Part shown: in pieces, positions 52,345 through 61,557 of the stretch
How the letters are laid out: each line of letters starts with the position of its first letter
How positions within the stretch are numbered: the stretch's first letter is position 1
DNA from: an uncultured Bacteroidia bacterium
Lineage (GTDB): Bacteria > Bacteroidota > Bacteroidia > Bacteroidales > UBA932
Assembly (NCBI GenBank): GCA_902780935.1
Contig: CACZHP010000008.1
Location: 62,001 to 126,000 of the forward strand
Length of the DNA stretch: 64,000 nt
Direction of reading: 5' to 3'
Notes under the pieces: generated by a model
What the model was told of the DNA's origin: nothing
What the model saw: only the letters and a program-made list of their open reading frames with translations
Databases searched by the model: none
Translations under genes and position numbers: made by a program

Positions 52345-53804
52345 AGGATAATATCTTCTATCGTGTTGACTTTCAATGGATCGTACGGCCTCTCGATCCT
52401 GATGTAATTGCCTGAATATCCGCCCATCATCCCGTCTTTGACGTCAGACTCCCAAAGAACTTGCGAAAGGCGTCCCTTGTTCTTCTTGATAAAGTCCTCG
52501 TGCAGCTCCTCGCAGAGGCTCTCGAGCCTGGCCACCCTCTGAGTCTTGACAGAGTCCCTGACTTGGTCCTTCCAACCTGCCGCCACGGTACCTGGCCTTC
52601 TGGAGTAGGGGAACACATGGATGAACGCTGGTTTAATGCGGTCCTTGAGGAATGAATATGTCTTCTCAAACAGCTCGTCAGTCTCTCCGGGAAGTCCGGC
52701 GATCACGTCTATCCCGAAGAAGACGTACGGCTTGAGGTTGCCCTGGGGCTCTCCTGGCCTGGGATCCATCACGGAGCGGATGTAGTCAATCCTGTCGGCG
52801 AAGAAATCCGTCGAGTAGCGCCTCCTGACCCTTTGGAGGATCTCGTCGGCCCCGGACTGTAGGGGAATGTGGAAATGGGGCTGGAACTTCGTCCCGGAGG
52901 CGATCCAGTCCACAATCTCTTCTGTGATAAGGTTTGGCTCAATCGACGAAATCCTGTATCGCTCAATTCCTTCCACGTCGTTGAGGCGCTTCAGCAGCTC
53001 GAGGAAACTCTCGCCGGTTGTCCTCCCGAAGTCACCGGTGTTGACTCCTGTGATGACTATCTCCTTGACTCCGGTTGAGGCGATTGCCTTCGCCTGGGCG
53101 ATGGCGTCGGCGATGGGAATGTTGCGGGACAGGCCGCGGGCGTAGGGGACGGTGCAGTAGGCGCAGAAGTTGTCGCAGCCGTCCTGCACCTTCAGGAACG
53201 ACCGCGTCCGCTCCTCGGAGGAGTACGCCTCCAGGATCGGCGCTTGTAGTCGAGGGAGGTCATTGTCCCCGGAAGTTTCTGTTGGTTGATCCGAGGGGTA
53301 TAGTCCCCCCGCCGGGCCTGGCCGCCCGTGGCCAGGTGAGCGGGAGGGGCCCAGATCGCCGGAGGGGAAGGGAAAACTTGTTTTCACTGACTCTCCAAGA
53401 GATGGGAGGGATTTACCCGCCGGGGAGACTATACCCTCCGGAACTCCCTCTGACATGGGAAAAACATCCAGCAGGGACAGCGTGTCGGGGACGATGCGGG
53501 TCTTGTCGGTGGCGCCGAATACAAGCGCCACACCCTCAATAGCTTCCAACTCCTCCCGACGCAGCTGCGCATAGCAGCCCGTCACCACGATCCTCGCCTC
53601 AGGCGACACCCGATGGACCTTGCGGATCACATTGCGGCACTTCTTCTCGGCCCGCTCTGTCACCGAGCAAGTGTTGACCAGATACACGTCCGCCTTATCC
53701 TCCCACTGGACGACCTCAAGACCAGCCGCCACGAAACCCCGCTCGTAAGTGGAAGTCTCAGCGTAATTGAGCTTGCAACCAAGTGTGAGGAAGGCTATTT
53801 TCAT
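52341..53804 (-). CDS. mtaB: tRNA t6A37 methylthiotransferase MtaB with in-frame insert
   Basis: A 487-residue radical-SAM methylthiotransferase that converts t6A37 to ms2t6A37 in tRNA. It has the N-terminal UPF0004 domain cysteines (TLGCKLNYAET; VNTCSVTERAEKKC; VTGCYAQL), the radical-SAM motif DGCDNFCAYCTVPYARG, and a C-terminal TRAM domain (GYSGNYIRIERPY). The family is about 430-440 residues. The excess is a palindromic insert between the UPF0004 domain and the radical-SAM motif (LPSLGESVKTSFPF...). It starts a run with the MBL gene (overlap) and lies next to folB. trmO at 21956 acts on the same base of tRNA. Confidence 0.93.
   Translation of the reverse strand: MKIAFLTLGCKLNYAETSTYERGFVAAGLEVVQWEDKADVYLVNTCSVTERAEKKCRNVIRKVHRVSPEARIVVTGCYAQLRREELEAIEGVALVFGATDKTRIVPDTLSLLDVFPMSEGVPEGIVSPAGKSLPSLGESVKTSFPFPSGDLGPSRSPGHGRPGPAGGLYPSDQPTETSGDNDLPRLQAPILEAYSSEERTRSFLKVQDGCDNFCAYCTVPYARGLSRNIPIADAIAQAKAIASTGVKEIVITGVNTGDFGRTTGESFLELLKRLNDVEGIERYRISSIEPNLITEEIVDWIASGTKFQPHFHIPLQSGADEILQRVRRRYSTDFFADRIDYIRSVMDPRPGEPQGNLKPYVFFGIDVIAGLPGETDELFEKTYSFLKDRIKPAFIHVFPYSRRPGTVAAGWKDQVRDSVKTQRVARLESLCEELHEDFIKKNKGRLSQVLWESDVKDGMMGGYSGNYIRIERPYDPLKVNTIEDIIL
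53291..53441 (-). repeat. Palindromic insert, diverged core C, in mtaB
   Basis: Arms of 26 nt (53291-53316 and 53416-53441) pair with about five mismatches around a shared GGGTATAGTC. The core (about 53332-53410) is a diverged copy of core C in recQ and metH. It has the same orientation and reading frame relative to its gene (LPSLGESVKTSFPF). Its arms are unrelated to those of the other two copies. Confidence 0.85.
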
Positions 53805-53806
53805 CG

Positions 53807-54214
53807 TCAGAATGTCTCGTTGATGCCGTTGTTTTCAAGAATATCGGCGCCGGAAGTCGCCGTGACCCTTGACCAGGCGCACACACCTCCGACCGGCGGA
53901 TTCTTTTTCGAGACTCTCACCTGGACGAACCAGAAACCCAGTCCGGCCCCTTCTATGGCGTCCACGATCCTCGCGGCGACATTCTCAAGCAGGTTCGAGG
54001 GTGTGGCCATCTCGGCCGCTACTATCTCATAGATTTTGCTGTAGTCCGCAGTCTTGGAGAGGTCATCTGTCTTCGCGGCTTTTTTGGCGTCCACCTTGCC
54101 TCTGAAATCGACCACGAAGGTGTTGCCTTCCTTCCGCTCGCTCTCAAGGCAGCCATGGAAGGCGTGGAACTCCATTCCGGTAAGCTCTATCGTCAGGTCT
54201 TTGTCTATCAACAT
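53807..54214 (-). CDS. folB: Dihydroneopterin aldolase
   Basis: A 135-residue FolB, cleaving dihydroneopterin to hydroxymethyl-dihydropterin in folate synthesis. It has GMEFHAFHGCLESERKEGNTF with the catalytic/substrate Glu, a DYSKIYEIVAAEM block, and SKKNPPVGG with the conserved Lys. Start at ATG 54214; the frame has no nearby upstream ATG. It is 2 nt upstream of mtaB and 15 nt downstream of the RsmI-like gene. Confidence 0.9.
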   Translation of the reverse strand: MLIDKDLTIELTGMEFHAFHGCLESERKEGNTFVVDFRGKVDAKKAAKTDDLSKTADYSKIYEIVAAEMATPSNLLENVAARIVDAIEGAGLGFWFVQVRVSKKNPPVGGVCAWSRVTATSGADILENNGINETF

Positions 54215-54229
54215 ATCGCTAAGAATCAA

Positions 54230-54952
54230 CTATTTCGCCAGTATCAAGAAAACGCAAGGCCTCTTGCCTATCACGGTCCGGGAGGAATGCCATTCCTTGA
54301 CGGTCCGGGTCAGGATCGTCTCGTCGGGCTGGGTGATGTTGGCCGCCGCGCAGAGCCGTGTTGAAGGCTGAAGGACTGCCAGGAGATCCTCCATCATAGA
54401 GTCGTTGCGGTACGGAGTCTCGATAAATATTTCGGTCTGGTGGAGTCGGGCGGAGTCTTTTTCGACCTCCCTAATGGCCTTCCGCCTCTCCTCTGGTTTC
54501 GCTGGGAGATATCCCCTGAAAGCGAAACTTTGCCCGTTGAGTCCGGAAGCCATGAGAGCCATCATTAAAGATGAGGGACCGACCAATGGAACCACCTTGA
54601 TACCATGGCGATGACAGGCGTCCACGAGAAGAGCTCCTGGATCCGCCACAGCGGGCAGTCCGGCCTCGGAGATGAGTCCCACGTCGGCGGGGGAACCGTC
54701 CGGAGCGGAGAACATCTCCAGCAACAACTCGACCTCCTCAGGCCTGGTGTGTTCGTTCAACTCCCTGAACTCAAGCTCGCCGATATGTCCCTTCAGTCCG
54801 GCCGCCGAAAGGTACCGGCGGGCAGTGCGGGTCTCTTCGACCACATATTTCCGGATACTCTTAAGACGCTCCAGGACGGGGCCGGGGATGACCTCGGCCG
54901 GATCGGAGTCGCCCAACGGGGAAGGAATCAGGTACAGAACGCCTCTTGCCAT
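54230..54952 (-). CDS. RsmI-like tetrapyrrole-methylase family protein
   Basis: A 240-residue SAM-dependent methyltransferase of the RsmI (16S rRNA C1402 2'-O-methyl) family. Motifs: YLIPSPLGD at the N-terminus, VEETRTARRYL, GLISEAGLPAVADPGALLV, VPLVGPSSLMMALMASG, and FIETPYRNDSMMEDLL. It belongs to the short Bacteroidota paralogue group lacking RsmI's C-terminal extension, so the true substrate is uncertain. A TATATTCG promoter-like element (complement of 54962-54969) lies 9 nt upstream. Confidence 0.87.
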   Translation of the reverse strand: MARGVLYLIPSPLGDSDPAEVIPGPVLERLKSIRKYVVEETRTARRYLSAAGLKGHIGELEFRELNEHTRPEEVELLLEMFSAPDGSPADVGLISEAGLPAVADPGALLVDACHRHGIKVVPLVGPSSLMMALMASGLNGQSFAFRGYLPAKPEERRKAIREVEKDSARLHQTEIFIETPYRNDSMMEDLLAVLQPSTRLCAAANITQPDETILTRTVKEWHSSRTVIGKRPCVFLILAK

Positions 54953-54970
54953 AGCTGTCCGCGAATATAC

Positions 54971-56209
54971 TCAATTTCTGTCACTCTTCCGAACGATCCT
55001 GACTATCGCCTTGTCCAAGCTCTCGGAGGGCTCGATGATGTTGTAGTCCTTCCAGAATTCCGGATCATAGTTCTGGGCAGCCTTGTCGGACAGGACCTCC
55101 CTTCCGCCGAAGGCTTCCTTGCGGGGAATCGGCTCCACGGCCTCGGAATGGCGGTCAGTTGTGACGAGCTCGCTCACGGCGGTGTAGTCGCTCCTGAAGA
55201 GTTTTTTCTTCCAGTCGCACTTGAAACGCATCACGGAACGGACGTAACTCACCCTGGACACGCCTTCGGAGAGGGTATAGTCGTACTGGATCGAGACCTG
55301 GGTCGGAGTGAACCTCAGACCCGCTGGTTTGCTGATAAGGATCGACTGGGTGACCTTATCCTTGTCGCGCATGTCGTAGTCCAGCTCGAATCTGGTGAAA
55401 GCGAAGGTCTCGCGGTCGATGTAGATGACACCTTCGTAAAGAGGGTAGGGGGTTGAATTCCTGGGAATCAGCTTGATGGCGAACTGGAGCCGGTCGCCGA
55501 TCGTGGCGGGAAGCCCCATCTGCAGTTCATAGTTCGAGAGTTCGTCGGCGGTCAGGAGGTCGTTATTCTTGACTATGTCCAGGACCACCGCCTGGGTCGG
55601 GCCACCTACGACTTTCACGGCCAGGGTGTCCCTCTTGCCGGGGCTCTCGAGGATCCTGCTCTTGTCCACGGCGATCCTGTCGCCCGCTATGCCGCCCCTG
55701 TAGTAAGAGGTCTTGTACATCCTGGAAACGGCTTCCGAGACGTACACGTAGCGGTGTTTTTTCTGGACAGTCTCCCGGTAAAAGCAGTCGAACAGCTCCG
55801 GAGTTTTTGGGTAATTGTCTTTTATCTTCGAGATCGCCCTCTCTAGGACACTGTACGGATCCGCGATCACGAGGGCTCCCTCCAGGGTGAGATCCCCTTT
55901 GGGCATCCTGACTTTCAGCGGGGTGCCGTCTTTCGGGAATATGAGCCTCACGGTCTTGTAGCCCAGGAGGGTGAAATCGACAGTCTCCGGCTCGGTGGCG
56001 GACTTCAAGGTGAAAGCGCCGTCCGAGTTGGTCACGGTGGCGTATCTCATGCCGGTGAAGGTGACACCGACGTACTGGAGGGGACGCCCGGTCTCGGCGT
56101 CGACAACGGTTCCGCTGACGCTGTACGGGAGCTGCGCCTGGTCAGTCTGGGCATATGATAAGAAACTGACCAGCAGTAGGATGGGGAAGAATAAAGCTTT
56201 CAGTCTCAT
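54971..56209 (-). CDS. Secreted carboxypeptidase-regulatory-like domain protein
   Basis: A 412-residue exported protein: signal peptide ending SYAQ, then a CarboxypepD_reg-like beta domain (SGTVVDAETGRPLQYVGVTF...VDFTLLGYKTVRL) that is common at the N-terminus of Bacteroidota outer-membrane proteins. A conserved region follows, with FDCFYRETVQKKHRYVYVSEAV. The rest is beta-rich. It is like the first part of DUF5686 proteins without the barrel. Function unknown; an envelope or outer-membrane role is likely. Divergent from the alkaline phosphatase gene. Confidence 0.75.
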   Translation of the reverse strand: MRLKALFFPILLLVSFLSYAQTDQAQLPYSVSGTVVDAETGRPLQYVGVTFTGMRYATVTNSDGAFTLKSATEPETVDFTLLGYKTVRLIFPKDGTPLKVRMPKGDLTLEGALVIADPYSVLERAISKIKDNYPKTPELFDCFYRETVQKKHRYVYVSEAVSRMYKTSYYRGGIAGDRIAVDKSRILESPGKRDTLAVKVVGGPTQAVVLDIVKNNDLLTADELSNYELQMGLPATIGDRLQFAIKLIPRNSTPYPLYEGVIYIDRETFAFTRFELDYDMRDKDKVTQSILISKPAGLRFTPTQVSIQYDYTLSEGVSRVSYVRSVMRFKCDWKKKLFRSDYTAVSELVTTDRHSEAVEPIPRKEAFGGREVLSDKAAQNYDPEFWKDYNIIEPSESLDKAIVRIVRKSDRN

Positions 56210-56266
56210 AATGATTCATTATTGCGATATGCGTATTGCAATATACGAAAAATCCGGGCTTTTTGT

Positions 56267-56274
56267 TATTTTCG
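56267..56274 (+). promoter_or_regulatory. Promoter-like TATTTTCG upstream of alkaline phosphatase
   Basis: TATTTTCG matches the -7 consensus apart from C at position seven and ends 16 nt before the ATG. No -33 at normal spacing is clear. The same variant occurs before several other genes here. Confidence 0.4.
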
Positions 56275-56290
56275 CGAAAATATTCAAAAC

Positions 56291-57388
56291 ATGAAGAGAT
56301 TTTTCCTTATCCTCCTTGCGATACTCGTGCCGTTCGCCAATGGTATCTCCGCTGAGAAAGCCCCAAAGAAAGAGAAAGTCAAGAACGTCATCCTCATTAT
56401 TGGAGATGGCATGGGCCTAGCTGCGGCCAGCTCTTGGATGATTGACAATCACTACGCTCCTACATGCTTCGACAGGGCCCAGTTTGTCGGAATCAGCAAG
56501 ACATATTCAGCCAACAGCAGGGTCACCGACTCCGCCGCCTCCGGCACCGCAATGGCTTGCGGAGTCAAGACCGACAACAGCATGCTCGGCCAGCTCCCTG
56601 ACGGCACACCCGCTCCCAGCCTCGCCGTACTCGCGAAAGAGAAAGGTCTCTCCGCCGGAATCGTGGTGACCTCGCATGTCTGCGATGCCACCCCGTCAGC
56701 TTTCTACGCCCATGTGCCGAAGAGGGGCATGAGCACCGAAATCATTCAGGGAATGCTGAAGGAAAGGCTTGACGTGGTCGCAGGTGGCGGTAGAAAGTAT
56801 TTCACTGATCCTGAGAAGGTTCCTGAGAATATGATCGAAAAGGCCCAGCGCGAGGGCTTCACATATTGCTCCACTCCCGAGGAGTTCTACCAGACGAAGG
56901 CGACCCCTATTCTCGGTCTTTTCTCCGACGGGAGCTACCCGATGGCCATAGAGCGTGATACTGACTTCTTAAGGGACGCCGCGATGCACACCATCGACAT
57001 CCTTGACGACAACAAGAAGGGTTTCTTCGCCATGATCGAGGGCTCGCATATTGACCACGCCGAGCACGCCAACAACGCCGAGCAGCTGACCTTCGAGATG
57101 GAGGAGTTCGACAAGCTCCTGAACGCCGTGTTCGATTATGCCGACACCCATAAGGGAACCCTGGTGGTGATAACCGCCGACCATGAGACCGGTGGAGTCA
57201 CCCTCCTTCCCGGAAGCAAGGATTTCACCAAGGGTGACACCGGGATCGATGTCAAGTTCGCGACTACCGGCCATTCCGGCATTCCCGTGCCGATCTACGC
57301 CTACGGTGCCTCGGCATGGCGTTTCGGCCAGGTGATGGAAAACATCGAGATATTCTCGAGGATCAAGGCCCTCCTTCTGGAGAAGTAG
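56291..57388 (+). CDS. Periplasmic alkaline phosphatase
   Basis: A 365-residue secreted enzyme with signal peptide MKRFFLILLAILVPFANGISA. It has metal site IIGDGMGLAAASS, the nucleophile block VTDSAASGTAMACG, IEGSHIDHAEHANN and TADHETGG, all ligands of the two-zinc/one-magnesium centre of the PhoA family. It releases phosphate from monoesters in the periplasm. ATG 56291 was chosen for the signal peptide; an earlier in-frame ATG at 56222 lacks one. Convergent with the amidase. Confidence 0.94.
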   Translation: MKRFFLILLAILVPFANGISAEKAPKKEKVKNVILIIGDGMGLAAASSWMIDNHYAPTCFDRAQFVGISKTYSANSRVTDSAASGTAMACGVKTDNSMLGQLPDGTPAPSLAVLAKEKGLSAGIVVTSHVCDATPSAFYAHVPKRGMSTEIIQGMLKERLDVVAGGGRKYFTDPEKVPENMIEKAQREGFTYCSTPEEFYQTKATPILGLFSDGSYPMAIERDTDFLRDAAMHTIDILDDNKKGFFAMIEGSHIDHAEHANNAEQLTFEMEEFDKLLNAVFDYADTHKGTLVVITADHETGGVTLLPGSKDFTKGDTGIDVKFATTGHSGIPVPIYAYGASAWRFGQVMENIEIFSRIKALLLEK

Positions 57389-57389
57389 C

Positions 57390-60300
57390 CTAATTCCCTG
57401 AAAAAGCTGAAAGTATGGAAGCCAGGAGGATATTGATGTCCCCCTGGTTTTTCATTGTCTCGATCGGGAAGCCCAGGCTGGCGACCTTGTATTTAGCGGC
57501 ATTGAAGAAGACTCCAGCGGGGATGTCTGTGTCGCCATATTTGAGGAAAGTCACAGCGGATTCGGATGCCGGGGCGATCCCGTCCGGGGTCTCGACGTTG
57601 TAGATGAACTTGTTCCTTTCCCTGTAGAACTCCATGGTGACAAGCTTGCCCTTGAGGGGGAGTACGCTGTTGCGTACCGGACGGATGGTCCCGGCTCTTG
57701 AAGCGTAATTGCCTGCCCACCTGAATCCGAGTACAGTCATTGCAAAGGATTGGGCCTCAGCCGCTTCCGTAGGGTTGACCTGGATCGGGAACACCTTGTC
57801 CCACACGTCGGTCGCTATGTTCGCCCCAGAAACGATGAGGTTCCCGCCTGATTCGCAGAAGCTCTTGAGGCTCATTCTCATGGCCTTAGGGAAAACTTGG
57901 TGGCGGGTCCTTGTCTTTCCGTCTCCGACCGGAGTTGTGACCTGTTTGCCGCAGATCAGGTCAAGAGCGAAGTCCTTCCCCTGAGTCAGAACCCCTCCGG
58001 CGAAGGCAGCTGAACTTGAGGAATGGAAGGCGTAGCCGGCCTGGAGGAACGCCTTCCCGTGGATGGCGGTGAAGTCGAAGGTGTTTCCCGGCACGACCTC
58101 GCCGGCATGGTCGCTGAACGAGCCTCCGAAACCGGGATTGTCATCGTCCACCCATGGGAGTTCCCTGCGTATCTGGTACTGGTCCCCAATATAATTGATT
58201 TCCCGCATGTAAGGCACACCGGCGTCGAGGTTATTCAGGAACCCGGCGTAGTCCGGGGTGTCGAACCAGGCGGGAGGTGAGACTCGGGTGAAATTGTTCA
58301 CGATCAGGACGCTTTGTCCAGCGGCAGCGGCGGGATTCCCGCTCTCCGGAACCCCGGCGCTCAGGACTTCGGAAGGGAAGGACAGGCCCCCGTCATTGAA
58401 GGCTATTATCCTGAAACTGTACAACTTCCCTGGCTGTATGGAGAGGTTGTAGAGGCATCTGCCGTTCTCCGAGGTGAAGTCCATGGGTCTGCCAGCGTCA
58501 AAGGCTCCGTCCCCGATTCTTGTCTGGAGGATAAAACCTGTCGGGACGGCCGTAGGTTCAAGAGAGTCGGCGGTGGCTGTCCAACTGAGCTGGATCACAG
58601 CCTCTTTGCCTGGCTCCACCTCCCCCTCGAACGAGGTGGCGAACGAACTAACCGGGAGAGGCTGGACGACGTAGTCGTGGCCATACCGGGCGCTGAGGTA
58701 TTTGAGTATGCCCTTGTAGGCAGCTCGGCTCACGGCGAACCGGAACGAGGGGTCATGCCCGTGCTTCATATCCTCGAAATTCTGGTGCGAGAGCATCTCC
58801 AGGATCATCCCTGGCACCGTTGTAGTCCTTGACTCGCTGTATGACCTGTCCCAAAGGCCCCTGCGTGTCCATCGGGGGTTGTAAACGGTTCGGATGTCAT
58901 CCACTATCTGGGTCTGCACGAAGTCCGAGAGCATGCGCCCCTGCCAGCGGCTCTCATTATTAGGATACTTGTCATTCCCGTCCGCCTTAAGGGTGTAGAT
59001 GGCGAGGGTCCCCACGATCGAGTCGCCGGGGAAGGTGCCGGCGTCGGAGTGGAAGGCGAACGACATGTCCACGGGGATCCTGAGGCCTTCCTTCTGGGGA
59101 TTGGTCCTTGACCCGCCGGACATCCAGTCCACCCAGGCGCCTCTCTCCGCGAAATCCGCGGTGTAGTCGCCCTCATGGAGGTTCAAGAGGGTGGTGTCCG
59201 CTCCGGCCCACTGCATCCAGTAATATGCCCCCTCGGCAAAAGAGGGGAGACCGGACAGGGTATATTCGCCCGGAGAAACGTCCTTGGGACCCCTGGCGAC
59301 CTTTCCCATTCCTCCACCGAACCTCACCGCGTCAGCGGTCACGACGGTGTTGGCCCCGACCTCATGACCGGCAGGGACGCTGTTGTCCAGGGCCACATAG
59401 CCCTGGGAGCCTTTGTCAAACTCGAAGGTGCCGAGGTAAATCCAGGTGCCTCCGCCCATTTTCTGGTTGAGGAGGAATTCGCTCGACCCGCCGAGGTGGT
59501 TAACGGTGTAATGGGCTGACTTTGAGCTGTTCGGCAGGGATTTGTAGGAGACATAAACCGAATATTCACCCCTTTCGGGAATGTCGGGGACCCATCTCGC
59601 CACGGAGCGTTCACCCTCATCCCCGGTCTGGCAGACGGCCTGCCTGGCGGTACCTGCCCTGAAAGGGTTGTCCCTGCCGGTGTAGATGGCCTTGAAGTCG
59701 GCGAATCCGGTGCCGGCGTCATGCCAGGAGCCTTCCTCGGAATAGAAACCGACGGTCCGGACACCCTCCCCGCGGCCTTCCTTGAAAGCCGGGTCATTGT
59801 CGGCGATGATCTCGTTGGTCTGGGGATCCCTTTCCCTCGGGGTCATCAGATAGGCTCCGGCGTTCTCAAGCATCGGCATCAGGAAGGGGAGGACATAACT
59901 TTGGGTGTACATGTCCTCGACAGTCTGGAAGAGGGGAGCCCTCTGCCATCTCCACCTGTCGGTGTTCTCGTCGTAATACCTCCCGTGGCTTTGCCAGAGG
60001 GCGATGACCCTGCCGGAGAGGCCCTTGTCAAACTCCCTTGCACCGACTTTTGTGATGAAACGGTCCTGGGTCCTCTTGTCCTTGGTCCGAAACATCGAGG
60101 ACCGGGGTCTGCCACTGTTGTCGATCTTGGGCATCACGTACGAGTCGATCTTGTTGTTCCCGACATAGATATCCCCGACGGAAGACGTCGCCCAGGCCTC
60201 CGGAAAAAGGTCTTTCAGGGTTTTCTTGAACCACCTCACGTCCGAGTCCCTCCATGGATAGTCACCGAAAGTGGTGGTCATATGGAAGTCCAGCGAATTG

Positions 60301-60470
60301 TCCCGTTTGACTATCTTTTTGGCCTTGACCTCGCTGGCGACGGTGGTCCTCTCCCTCAGGAGGGTCCGCATGGAGTCGAGCGCGGGCTTGAATTCGGCTA
60401 CAGTCTGTGCGCCGAGCCAGGCTTGGCAGGAGAGGATCAAAGAAAGGGTGAGTATGGTCTTCCGGAACAT
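57390..60470 (-). CDS. Secreted N-acetylmuramoyl-L-alanine amidase-like protein with golvesin-type insert
   Basis: A 1026-residue exported protein (signal ending AWLGAQ). An amidase_3-like fold appears split. The first part has ALWQSHGRYYD (first His) before residue 200. A golvesin C-terminal-like beta-sandwich occupies about 240-385 (RWVPDIPERGEYSVYVSY...NTVVTADAVRFGGG). The second part has MSFAFHSDAG (second His) and MILEMLSHQNFEDMKHG with the Glu, around residues 470-590. A fibronectin type III-like module follows near 620-720, then a C-terminal domain. Bacteroidota homologues are often labelled xanthan lyase. Likely peptidoglycan amide hydrolase, though only the His/Glu triad supports it. 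Confidence 0.75.
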   Translation of the reverse strand: MFRKTILTLSLILSCQAWLGAQTVAEFKPALDSMRTLLRERTTVASEVKAKKIVKRDNSLDFHMTTTFGDYPWRDSDVRWFKKTLKDLFPEAWATSSVGDIYVGNNKIDSYVMPKIDNSGRPRSSMFRTKDKRTQDRFITKVGAREFDKGLSGRVIALWQSHGRYYDENTDRWRWQRAPLFQTVEDMYTQSYVLPFLMPMLENAGAYLMTPRERDPQTNEIIADNDPAFKEGRGEGVRTVGFYSEEGSWHDAGTGFADFKAIYTGRDNPFRAGTARQAVCQTGDEGERSVARWVPDIPERGEYSVYVSYKSLPNSSKSAHYTVNHLGGSSEFLLNQKMGGGTWIYLGTFEFDKGSQGYVALDNSVPAGHEVGANTVVTADAVRFGGGMGKVARGPKDVSPGEYTLSGLPSFAEGAYYWMQWAGADTTLLNLHEGDYTADFAERGAWVDWMSGGSRTNPQKEGLRIPVDMSFAFHSDAGTFPGDSIVGTLAIYTLKADGNDKYPNNESRWQGRMLSDFVQTQIVDDIRTVYNPRWTRRGLWDRSYSESRTTTVPGMILEMLSHQNFEDMKHGHDPSFRFAVSRAAYKGILKYLSARYGHDYVVQPLPVSSFATSFEGEVEPGKEAVIQLSWTATADSLEPTAVPTGFILQTRIGDGAFDAGRPMDFTSENGRCLYNLSIQPGKLYSFRIIAFNDGGLSFPSEVLSAGVPESGNPAAAAGQSVLIVNNFTRVSPPAWFDTPDYAGFLNNLDAGVPYMREINYIGDQYQIRRELPWVDDDNPGFGGSFSDHAGEVVPGNTFDFTAIHGKAFLQAGYAFHSSSSAAFAGGVLTQGKDFALDLICGKQVTTPVGDGKTRTRHQVFPKAMRMSLKSFCESGGNLIVSGANIATDVWDKVFPIQVNPTEAAEAQSFAMTVLGFRWAGNYASRAGTIRPVRNSVLPLKGKLVTMEFYRERNKFIYNVETPDGIAPASESAVTFLKYGDTDIPAGVFFNAAKYKVASLGFPIETMKNQGDINILLASILSAFSGN

Positions 60471-60473
60471 TCT

Positions 60474-60875
60474 TCAGGACAGTCTCTTATTCGTGAATAT
60501 GATTATGAGGACGCAGACCAGGGCCACACCAAGTCCGGCGGCGTCGGCGGCGAAGTCCCATGCGTCACCGCTGCGGTAGGTAGTGAGGGACTGCCCGAGC
60601 TCTGTCGCGACGGCCATCAGCGCGCCGGCGGCCAACGCTCCGAAGGCGAGCAGGAGGGCCTGCGCACGTCTCCGGGGCAAGGAGGCGAAAGACATGTAGA
60701 AGAGGAACACGAAGGGCAGGAACATCACGAAATGGACGACTTTATCGGTCGGGATGCCGAACAAGTCCTTCTGTACCTTTGGCAGGCTGTCAAAGTGGCC
60801 GAAGCAACACCAGACGACCATCCCCAGATAGGCCAGGAACAGGATCAGGAATATTCGGTCACTTTTGGCTCTCAT
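60474..60875 (-). CDS. VanZ-like membrane protein
   Basis: A 133-residue protein with four predicted membrane helices and VanZ-family features: DKVVHFVMFLPF (conserved His after the first loop), a VATELGQSLT block with Glu, and RSGDAWDFAADAAGLGVAL. VanZ raises teicoplanin resistance in enterococci, but most relatives have no known function. It lies 3 nt upstream of the amidase gene, in an apparent minus-strand operon. Confidence 0.85.
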   Translation of the reverse strand: MRAKSDRIFLILFLAYLGMVVWCCFGHFDSLPKVQKDLFGIPTDKVVHFVMFLPFVFLFYMSFASLPRRRAQALLLAFGALAAGALMAVATELGQSLTTYRSGDAWDFAADAAGLGVALVCVLIIIFTNKRLS

Positions 60876-60881
60876 CGGGAA

Positions 60882-61538
60882 CTACTTGAGAATCAGCTCT
60901 CCGAAGTACTCCGGCCGGTGGAAGTCCGGCTTCGGGGTGCCGACGGGGTTCCAGCTCAGGAAATGGGGATGGGCGGTCAGATCGCCGCATTTGTAGAAAT
61001 TGCCCCTGACGCTGACCGGGAGATTGTCCGGATCGATCCCGATGATCTCGAAGGGGATCAGCATCACTACCGTCCAACCGAAGATCTTCCCGTTGATTTC
61101 CAGCGGCTTCCGCTCAAGGGAACTGTACCTTATGACTCTTCCGACGACGCTGGGGTCCAGAGGGGTCCTGTCCTGTCTGCCTGGTCCGTTTGCGGCGAGC
61201 AGGGAACCTACGCACGTGAGCTCGAAGTTGTAATACGTGCCGTCGAAGGGGTTGGTGATGAAAAACTCACAGCAGCTGTCTTCCCAGCTCCTCCCGTTGT
61301 CCTCCATGGCCACCGCCCGGAGATCCAGCCCCCGGACGTGGTACATGACGGCCAGATGGGTCTTGCTCCTCGCGACCGACCCGTTGCAGTCGGGAGCGTA
61401 AGGCGCGTCCTTTGGCCAGTTGTTCTCGCAGACGGCGAACTTCGCCGCTTTCTCCTCCATCGTGAGATCCAGCTCTTGGAGGCTCATGTCCTGGAGTCCC
61501 TCTATCACCGGGACCTTTATTCTTTTTATGTTTTTCAT
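60882..61538 (-). CDS. CBM9-like (DUF1083-type) carbohydrate-binding protein
   Basis: A 218-residue protein without signal peptide, resembling family 9 carbohydrate-binding modules found as stand-alone proteins in Bacteroidota. It contains AVMYHVRGLDLRA, SWEDSCCEFFI, YYNFELTCVGSLLA and a C-terminal FLSWNPVGTPKPDFHRPEYFGELIL. The stand-alone group has no proven role. It sits 6 nt from vanZ and 19 nt from the ABC exporter gene. Confidence 0.78.
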   Translation of the reverse strand: MKNIKRIKVPVIEGLQDMSLQELDLTMEEKAAKFAVCENNWPKDAPYAPDCNGSVARSKTHLAVMYHVRGLDLRAVAMEDNGRSWEDSCCEFFITNPFDGTYYNFELTCVGSLLAANGPGRQDRTPLDPSVVGRVIRYSSLERKPLEINGKIFGWTVVMLIPFEIIGIDPDNLPVSVRGNFYKCGDLTAHPHFLSWNPVGTPKPDFHRPEYFGELILK

Positions 61539-61557
61539 CTCTTTATGGATATTGATA

